Assembly: GCF_014204525.1 (NCBI RefSeq)
Contig: NZ_JACHLP010000001.1
Location: 806,001 to 870,000 of the forward strand
Source of the DNA: Roseateles oligotrophus
GTDB taxonomy: Bacteria; Pseudomonadota; Gammaproteobacteria; Burkholderiales; Burkholderiaceae_C
Length of the DNA: 64,000 nucleotides
Reading direction: 5' to 3'
Below the pieces are notes generated by a model. It saw only the letters and a program-made list of their open reading frames with translations, was not told the DNA's origin and did no database searches. The position numbers and the translations under genes are program-made. Positions 58,523-64,000 of this stretch are shown here, piece after piece (the first letter of the stretch is position 1; every line of letters begins with the position of its first letter).

Positions 58523-59070
58523 CAGAGCGCCTCCTCCTGCCAGCTCATCCACCAGGCCGGGCCCTGGCCTTCGAAAGAACAGGCTTGGGCGCTGGGGTTC
58601 TCGCACCAGGCCAGACTCATGGGCTTGAGCGCCATGGCGCGGCCACCATGCAGCAGCTGCCCGCCCTCGGCGCTGAACAGGCCGACCCAGCGCGACTGGG
58701 GCAGCCAGCCCTGGGCGGCGGCCTGCACCTGCATGCGGCCCCGGCCGCGCCTGTGCATCAGATTGAAGTCGCGGGTGATGCCGCCCAGCAGGGCGCAGTC
58801 CGGCGCCAGCGCGCCGTCGAAGTTCAGCAAGTCATCGCCCACCCGCAGTTCGCCTTGGTCCAGGCGCACGCCTTCGCCTTGCAACACGGCGAACCAGCGG
58901 TCCACGCCCTCGAATTTGGAGAAAGGCCCGTCCGCCTCGATATCGGCCACGCTGATGCGCAAGGCCCAGTCCGTGCTATGCGGCCAGGCCAGCAGTTCGC
59001 GCGTCTGGCCGCCGCCGTTGCGCCAGGCCTGGGGGGCCACCTCGGCGGCGCTGATGATGCTCCAACTCAT
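58522..59070 (-). CDS. hutD: HutD/Ves-family protein
   Basis: The protein has 182 residues, a cupin-like HutD family member ([58 protein letters not shown]). HutD is a non-enzymatic hut-operon protein thought to tune expression of the pathway by sensing an intermediate. It is encoded between hutC and hutI, coupled to both by short overlaps. Confidence 0.9.
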   Translation of the reverse strand: MSWSIISAAEVAPQAWRNGGGQTRELLAWPHSTDWALRISVADIEADGPFSKFEGVDRWFAVLQGEGVRLDQGELRVGDDLLNFDGALAPDCALLGGITRDFNLMHRRGRGRMQVQAAAQGWLPQSRWVGLFSAEGGQLLHGGRAMALKPMSLAWCENPSAQACSFEGQGPAWWMSWQEEAL

Positions 59071-59804
59071 GCTTGAAATGCTCCTTCAAGAAGATAGAGA
59101 GAGCCCGGATGGGTCAGGCGCACCGTGGTCACGGTCTGGCCGCGGCTGAAGGTGCGGCGCTTGACCACCAGGCAGGGTTCGGTCTTGCTCAAGGACAGCA
59201 GTCTGGCCTCCTCGTCCGTGGGCAGCAAGGCTTCGATGGTGTAGCGCGCCTCGGACAGCGGCGCCACCTCCAGCAAATAGTGGGTGGGCGTGATGCGGCT
59301 GAAGTCCTGGCCCAGATAGTCGGGGGCGCAGGCGGCGTTGACCCAGCGCTCCTCGCACTGGATGGCCACGCCGTTCTCCAGGTGCACGATCACGCTGTGG
59401 AAGAGTGGCGCGCCCGCCGGCAGCTCAAAGTCCGCCGCCTGCGCGGCCGTGGCGCGTTTTTTCTCCAGCAGATGGACGCGCGACTCGTGCTTGTGGCCGC
59501 GCGCCTTGATCTCGTCATGCACATCGTGCACCGTCAGCGTGGACGAGATGCGGTGCATGCGGTGGGCCTGGGCCACAAAGGTGCCGACGCCTTGCAGGCG
59601 CTCGACCAAGCCCTCCTGCGTCAGCTCGCGCAACGCGCGGTTGACCGTCATGCGGCTGACCTCGAACTGCGCCACCAGCTCCGCCTCCGAGGGCAGCAGA
59701 TCGCCCGCCACCCAATGCCCGCCGGCGATGCGCTCGCGCAAGAAATTCTTGACCTTGAGATATTGCGGCGCCGGTGCGCTGGCAGACAGGGATCTTTTTG
59801 GCAT
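59067..59804 (-). CDS. hutC: histidine-utilisation repressor, GntR/HutC family
   Basis: The protein has 245 residues, from ATG 59804. The N-terminal winged helix (LLPSEAELVAQFEVSRMTVNRALREL) precedes a UTRA effector-binding domain (SVIVHLENGVAIQCEERWVN, THYLLEVAPLSEARYTIEALLP). Urocanate is the usual inducer. It is first in the leftward operon and divergent from hutU, with a candidate operator in the 80-bp gap, so it probably represses both arms and itself. Confidence 0.93.
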   Translation of the reverse strand: MPKRSLSASAPAPQYLKVKNFLRERIAGGHWVAGDLLPSEAELVAQFEVSRMTVNRALRELTQEGLVERLQGVGTFVAQAHRMHRISSTLTVHDVHDEIKARGHKHESRVHLLEKKRATAAQAADFELPAGAPLFHSVIVHLENGVAIQCEERWVNAACAPDYLGQDFSRITPTHYLLEVAPLSEARYTIEALLPTDEEARLLSLSKTEPCLVVKRRTFSRGQTVTTVRLTHPGSLYLLEGAFQA

Positions 59805-59821
59805 GGACCGAATCGTACTTG

Positions 59822-59847
59822 ACTGTACTTGTATAGACAACTACAGT
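59822..59847. promoter_or_regulatory. candidate HutC operator
   Basis: A 26-bp imperfect palindrome with 11 of 13 base pairs matching lies between divergent hutC and hutU. Outer arms are ACTGTA/TACAGT and the inner core is TTGT-ATAG-ACAA. The core resembles the TTGTATNTACAA-type HutC sites known from other proteobacteria. A GTACTTG direct repeat (59815 and 59825) overlaps the left part. Confidence 0.75.
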
Positions 59848-59884
59848 TCGCCACATTCTTTCGAAGACACGATTGGAGACCGCC

Positions 59885-61567
59885 ATGTCCGCACAGCCCC
59901 GCACCGTTCGCGCCCCCACCGGCAGCACCCTGACCTGCAAGAACTGGCTGACCGAAGCCGCCTACCGCATGATCCAGAACAATCTGGACCCGGTGGTGGC
60001 CGAGAACCCCGACGCCCTGGTCGTCTACGGCGGCATCGGCAAGGCCGCCCGCAACTGGGACTGCTTCGAGGCCATCCTCGAGTCGCTCAAAAAGCTCGAA
60101 GCCGACGAGACCTTGCTGATTCAATCGGGCAAGCCGGTGGGTGTGTTCAAGAGCCACGCCGACGCCCCGCGCGTGCTGATCGCCAACTCCAACCTCGTGC
60201 CGCACTGGGCCAACTGGGAGCACTTCAACGAGCTGGACCGCAAGGGCTTGATGATGTATGGCCAGATGACGGCCGGCTCGTGGATCTACATCGGCACCCA
60301 GGGCATTGTGCAAGGCACGTATGAAACCTTTGCCGAGGCCGGCCGCCAGCATTTCGGCGGCTCGCTCAAGGGCCGCTGGGTGCTGACCGCAGGCCTCGGC
60401 GGCATGGGCGGCGCCCAGCCCCTGGCCGCCACCTTTGCCGGCGCCTGCTCGCTGAACATCGAGTGCCAGCAATCGCGCATCGACTTCCGCCTGAAGACCC
60501 GCTATGTCGACGAGCAGGCCGCCGACCTGGACGACGCCCTGGCCCGCATCGCCAAGTACACGGCCGAGGGCAAGGCCATCTCCATCGCCTTGCTGGGCAA
60601 TGCGGCCGAGATTTTTCCTGAGCTGGTCAAGCGCGCCAAGGCCGGCACGGCCATCAAGCCCGATCTGGTGACGGACCAGACCTCGGCCCACGACCTGATC
60701 AACGGCTATCTGCCGGCCGGCTGGACGGTGGAGCGGTGGAAGGCCGCCGCGGCCGACCCGGCCCAGCACGCCGAGCTGAAGGCGGCCGCCGCACGCGGCT
60801 GCGCCGTCCATGTGCAGGCCATGCTGGACTTCCAGTCCATGGGCATCCCCACCGTCGACTACGGCAACAATATCCGCCAGGTGGCGCTGGAGCAAGGCGT
60901 CAAGAACGCCTTCGACTTCCCCGGTTTTGTGCCCGCTTACGTGCGCCCGCAGTTCTGCGAGGGCCGCGGCCCCTTCCGCTGGGTGGCCCTGTCCGGCGAC
61001 CCGGAAGACATCTACAAGACCGATGCCAAGATCAAGGAGCTCTTCCCCCAGCACGCCCATGTGCACCGCTGGCTGGACATGGCCAAGGAGCGCATCGCCT
61101 TCCAAGGCCTGCCCGCACGCATCTGCTGGCTGGGCCTGGGCGAGCGCCATATCGCCGGCCTGGCCTTCAACGAGATGGTCAAAAACGGTGAGCTGAAGGC
61201 CCCCATCGTGATCGGCCGCGACCATCTGGACAGCGGCTCGGTCGCCAGCCCCAACCGCGAGACCGAGAGCATGCAGGACGGCTCGGACGCCGTCTCCGAC
61301 TGGCCGCTGCTGAACGCCTTGCTCAACACCGCCGGCGGCGCCACCTGGGTCAGCCTGCATCACGGCGGCGGCGTGGGCATGGGTTTCAGCCAGCACAGCG
61401 GCGTGGTCATCGTGGCCGACGGCACCGACGCCGCCGCCCAGCGCCTCTCGCGCGTGCTCTACAACGACCCCGGCACCGGCGTGATGCGCCATGCCGATGC
61501 CGGCTACGAAATCGCCAAGACGGCGGCCCGCGAGCGCGGCCTGAACATGCCCATGTTGAACCAATAA
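59885..61567 (+). CDS. hutU: urocanate hydratase
   Basis: The protein has 560 residues, from ATG 59885. It is an NAD-dependent urocanase, recognised by near-full-length family conservation ([68 protein letters not shown]). It converts urocanate to imidazolone propionate. It leads the rightward arm, followed by hutH after 122 bp that contain a palindromic element. Confidence 0.96.
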   Translation: MSAQPRTVRAPTGSTLTCKNWLTEAAYRMIQNNLDPVVAENPDALVVYGGIGKAARNWDCFEAILESLKKLEADETLLIQSGKPVGVFKSHADAPRVLIANSNLVPHWANWEHFNELDRKGLMMYGQMTAGSWIYIGTQGIVQGTYETFAEAGRQHFGGSLKGRWVLTAGLGGMGGAQPLAATFAGACSLNIECQQSRIDFRLKTRYVDEQAADLDDALARIAKYTAEGKAISIALLGNAAEIFPELVKRAKAGTAIKPDLVTDQTSAHDLINGYLPAGWTVERWKAAAADPAQHAELKAAAARGCAVHVQAMLDFQSMGIPTVDYGNNIRQVALEQGVKNAFDFPGFVPAYVRPQFCEGRGPFRWVALSGDPEDIYKTDAKIKELFPQHAHVHRWLDMAKERIAFQGLPARICWLGLGERHIAGLAFNEMVKNGELKAPIVIGRDHLDSGSVASPNRETESMQDGSDAVSDWPLLNALLNTAGGATWVSLHHGGGVGMGFSQHSGVVIVADGTDAAAQRLSRVLYNDPGTGVMRHADAGYEIAKTAARERGLNMPMLNQ

Positions 61568-61587
61568 GCCAAAAGAAAACAAGACAG

Positions 61588-61661
61588 ACCACAGAGACAC
61601 AGAGCCACAGAGTCAACACAGAGATTTCTTGTATTTCTCTGTGTCTCTGTGTCTCTGTGGT
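61588..61661. repeat. palindromic CACAGAG-type intergenic element, copy 2
   Basis: Arms 61588-61604 and 61645-61661 are a perfect 17-bp inverted repeat (ACCACAGAGACACAGAG). A second CACAGAG pair inside extends the arms to about 25 bp each. It occupies most of the hutU-hutH gap and shares its core with the element at 7155-7244. In RNA it would form a strong hairpin without a following T-run, so processing or differential expression is possible. Confidence 0.85.
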
Positions 61662-61689
61662 TGAATTTATTTTTGCGAGCCCAAGCCCC

Positions 61690-63234
61690 ATGAAGATCGA
61701 AATCACCCCCGGCCATATCACCCTGGACCAGCTGCGTCAGATCCGTAACGGCGATGTCCAGCTGACGCTGCACGCCAGCGCCGCCGAGATCATCCGCCGC
61801 AGCGCCGCCGTGGTGCAGGCCGCCGCCGCCGGCGACGCCCCCGTCTACGGCGTCAACACCGGCTTCGGCAAGCTGGCCAGCACCCGCATCAGCAAGGCCG
61901 ATCTGGCCACGCTGCAATTCAATCTGATCCGCTCGCACTGCGTGGGTGTGGGCGCGCCCCTGCAGCCCTCGGTCGTGCGCCTGATGCTGGCCACCAAGGC
62001 GGCCTCGCTGGCACGCGGCTTCTCGGGCGTGCGCCCCGAGGTCGTGCAAAGCCTGCTGGACGTGTTCAACGCCGGCCTGATCCCCTACGTGCCCGCCCAA
62101 GGTTCGGTCGGCGCCTCGGGCGATCTGGCCCCGCTGGCCCATATGACCCTGGCCCTGCTGGGCGAGGGCGAGATGCTGGTCGATGGCCAGCGCAAGCCCG
62201 CCCTGGCCGAGCTGCAGAAGCACGGCATCGCCCCGCTGGTGCTGCAGGCCAAGGAAGGCCTGGCCCTGATCAACGGCACGCAAACCTCCACCGCCCTGGC
62301 GCTGGAAGGCCTGCTGCGCTTCGAGACCGTCTACGCCGGGGCCATCGTCAGCGGCGCGCTGAGCCTGGACGCGGCGCGCGGCAGCGACGGCCCCTTTGAT
62401 GCCCGCATCCACGCCGTGCGCGGCCAGCCCGGCCAGATCGAGGCGGCCGCCGCCTACCGCCAGCTGCTGGCCGGCAGCGCCATCCGCCAATCCCATGCCG
62501 AGGGCGACGACCGCGTGCAAGACCCCTACTGCCTGCGCTGCCAGCCGCAGGTGATGGGCGCCTGCCTGGACCAGGCCCGTTATGTGCGCGAGGTGCTCTT
62601 GCGCGAGGCCAATGCCGTCACCGACAACCCGCTGGTGTTTGCCGGTGAGGACGGCAAGAACGCCATGGTTTCGGGCGGCAACTTCCACGCCGAGCCGGTG
62701 GCCCTTGCCGCCGACGCCCTGGCCGTGGCCATCGCCGAGGTGGGTGCGATTGCCGAGCGCCGCATCGCCATGCTGATCGACACCAGCGTCTCGCGCCTGC
62801 CGCCCTTCCTGACCGAGAACGCCGGCCTCAACTCCGGCTTCATGATCGCCCACGTCACCGCCGCCGCCCTGGCCAGCGAGAACAAGAGCCTGGCCCACCC
62901 CGCCAGCGTGGACAGCCTGCCCACCAGCGCCAACCAGGAAGACCATGTCTCCATGGCCACCTTCGGCGCGCGCCGTCTGGGCCCCATGCTGGACAACACC
63001 AGCCACATCATCGGCATCGAGCTGCTGGCCGCCGCGCAAGGCATCGAATTCCTGCGCCCCCTGGCCAGCTCGGCCGCGCTGGAGGAGGTGCACGCCCTGG
63101 TCCGCAAGAGCTGCCCGCCCATGCCCAGCGACCACTATCTGGCGCCGGACATCGAGCATGCCTTCGAGCTGGTGGGCAGCGGCCAGCTGGCCCAGCTGCT
63201 GGACCGCGACACCGGCCTGGTGGTGCTGCCCTGA
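61690..63234 (+). CDS. hutH: histidine ammonia-lyase
   Basis: The protein has 514 residues, from ATG 61690. The MIO prosthetic group forms from Ala142-Ser143-Gly144 in [14 protein letters not shown], at the same position as in the well-studied Pseudomonas enzyme. Other motifs are [37 protein letters not shown] and [11 protein letters not shown] (parts of longer conserved runs). It deaminates histidine to urocanate, the first step and source of the inducer. A terminator follows. Confidence 0.96.
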   Translation: MKIEITPGHITLDQLRQIRNGDVQLTLHASAAEIIRRSAAVVQAAAAGDAPVYGVNTGFGKLASTRISKADLATLQFNLIRSHCVGVGAPLQPSVVRLMLATKAASLARGFSGVRPEVVQSLLDVFNAGLIPYVPAQGSVGASGDLAPLAHMTLALLGEGEMLVDGQRKPALAELQKHGIAPLVLQAKEGLALINGTQTSTALALEGLLRFETVYAGAIVSGALSLDAARGSDGPFDARIHAVRGQPGQIEAAAAYRQLLAGSAIRQSHAEGDDRVQDPYCLRCQPQVMGACLDQARYVREVLLREANAVTDNPLVFAGEDGKNAMVSGGNFHAEPVALAADALAVAIAEVGAIAERRIAMLIDTSVSRLPPFLTENAGLNSGFMIAHVTAAALASENKSLAHPASVDSLPTSANQEDHVSMATFGARRLGPMLDNTSHIIGIELLAAAQGIEFLRPLASSAALEEVHALVRKSCPPMPSDHYLAPDIEHAFELVGSGQLAQLLDRDTGLVVLP

Positions 63235-63284
63235 GGCCCTGAGGCTTTAAACCCGGAAGATCAGACGGCCTGAACAGGCCGGCG

Positions 63285-63324
63285 GGCGGCGTCGGACTTG
63301 CTCCGACGCCGCCTTTGTCGTTTT
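63285..63324 (+). terminator. intrinsic terminator after hutH
   Basis: A 12-bp perfect stem (GGCGGCGTCGGA/TCCGACGCCGCC, 63285-63296 with 63302-63313) with a 5-nt loop is followed by TTTGTCGTTTT. It ends the rightward hut transcript. The rest of the 385-bp gap to the next gene holds only the 101-bp inverted-repeat element. Confidence 0.85.
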
Positions 63325-63489
63325 GGGGCCACGCCGCGGCGCGTCCGGGCCTCAAACTCATGCAGGCTCAAGCCCTGCCCTCCCCACAGACGGGGATGAA
63401 AGCCTGAACGCCGGCGAGCTCGGTCGGGCATAAGATGCCTGCCAGACAACATCCAAACCAAACGCAGGGTCGGGTCACAATAATAAGTA

Positions 63490-63590
63490 GGACTACGCAA
63501 AGCCGGTGCAGCAAGGCAGAGCGCCGAAGACGGTACACCTGGTACGGCGAGGCGCTCGAACGCAGCTGCGGCGGTTTTGCGTAAGTCCTG
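63490..63590. repeat. 101-bp inverted-repeat element (REP/MITE-like)
   Basis: Terminal arms (63490-63506 and 63573-63590) pair as AGGACT(T)ACGCAAA(A/G)CCG with one indel and one mismatch. Two further nested pairs, GCAGC/GCTGC (63509-63513 with 63566-63570) and GAGCGCC/GGCGCTC (63520-63526 with 63552-63558), let the whole unit fold as one long hairpin. ATAAG occurs just outside each end and may be a target duplication. It is 29 bp upstream of the binding-protein start and has no coding capacity. Confidence 0.8.
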
Positions 63591-63619
63591 ATAAGAAGCA
63601 AAGCGGAAACCTGATTCCA

Positions 63620-64000
63620 TGAGATTCCTGATCGCCCTCCTCTGCGGAATGTTCTGCCAACAGGTTGTGGCGCTGTCGGTGACCTTCATCAATCCGGGGC
63701 GCTCGGACGAAGCCTATTGGGTCACCGCCGGCAAGGCCGCGCAGGCCGCAGCCAATAGCTTGGGGATGAAATTCGAGCAGATCTATGCCGAGCGCGACCC
63801 TCTGCGTGTGCTGGAAATCGCCCGCGGCCTGGCCGCCCGCCCCAAGGAGAGCCGGCCCGATTACGCCCTGCTGACCAATGACAAGCAGACCCTGCTCAGC
63901 ACCGTGCGGATTCTGGAGCGGGCCGGCATCAAGTCTTTTGCCGCCTTCAGCGGCCTGACGGATGAGGAGCGAGCCCAGTTCGGTGAACCCCGCAGCGGCG
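63620..64000 (+). CDS. periplasmic sugar-type ABC binding protein (3' truncated by window edge)
   Basis: The first 127 residues are visible. A signal peptide (MRFLIALLCGMFCQQVVA) is followed by LSVTFINPGRSDEAYWVTAGKAAQAAA, the first strand and helix of the type-I periplasmic binding fold (Peripla_BP_4, ribose/autoinducer-2-like). DYALLTNDKQTLLSTVRILERAGIKSFAAF continues the fold. It may serve an ABC importer, or a linked sensor protein beyond the edge. ATG 63620 is the only good start after the inverted-repeat element. Confidence 0.8.

Overview
The window looks like a chromosomal segment of a high-GC betaproteobacterium. The best guess is Burkholderiales in the Roseateles/Rubrivivax/Leptothrix neighbourhood, inferred from strong GC codon bias, PEP-CTERM sorting, several c-di-GMP enzymes and typical Burkholderiales protein families. 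No rRNA, CRISPR array, integrase or transposase was seen. Most of the segment is ordinary core and accessory chromosome, densely packed, with many 1-4 nt ATGA/GTGA gene overlaps.

Layout. (i) 2-5221: the 3' part of a giant protein combining two alpha/beta-hydrolase modules, a CHAT caspase-like domain and a helical C-terminus. It converges on an exported coiled-coil protein of unknown function (5228-7138). (ii) 7412-9730: a lipoprotein metallophosphoesterase, preceded by a palindromic CACAGAG-type element. (iii) 9727-17679: a translationally coupled signalling operon (hybrid kinase, CheB-CheR fusion, response regulator-kinase) with a GGEEF diguanylate cyclase upstream. (iv) 17771-22842: lipoprotein, peptide-type ABC binding protein and HD-GYP phosphodiesterase. 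(v) 23031-30313: diheme cytochrome c, MoxR ATPase, small membrane protein, S9 peptidase, a PTS-EIIC/EAL fusion and a VWA protein. (vi) 30310-36437: tamA-tamB. (vii) 36453-37239: brnT-brnA toxin-antitoxin module and tRNA-Arg(CCT). (viii) 37247-40180: divergent iron-type ABC permease and ATPase. (ix) 40383-44653: ctpA, moeB-like gene, LOG-family gene and arginase. (x) 44833-48466: a PEP-CTERM protein in apparent operon with a DUF6916-like protein, three small phage-tail-collar proteins, a GNAT acetyltransferase and a second DUF6916-like protein. (xi) 48483-54983: DUF429 protein, cytoplasmic S10 carboxypeptidase coupled to asparaginase, a chagasin-like inhibitor beside a papain-like protease, and a chemoreceptor. 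(xii) 55100-63234: a complete histidine-utilisation regulon. (xiii) 63620 to the edge: the start of a periplasmic binding protein.

How the genes work together. The hut genes form two divergent arms (hutC-D-I-G-F leftward, hutU-H rightward) around a 26-bp imperfect palindrome that is a good HutC operator candidate. Together they encode the five-step route from histidine to glutamate and formate via formylglutamate. Arginase, asparaginase, S9, S10 and C1 peptidases and a peptide-binding protein add to a peptide and amino-acid catabolism theme. Three c-di-GMP enzymes of different classes (GGEEF, HD-GYP, EAL) lie within 13 kb.

The strongest candidates for something new are the hydrolase-LCAT-CHAT protein, the PEP-CTERM/DUF6916/tail-collar/GNAT cassette, the EIIC-EAL fusion and the inhibitor-protease pair. 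Three long intergenic inverted-repeat elements (two of one family, one unrelated) are also notable. All functional calls rest on reading motifs by eye; no database search was run.
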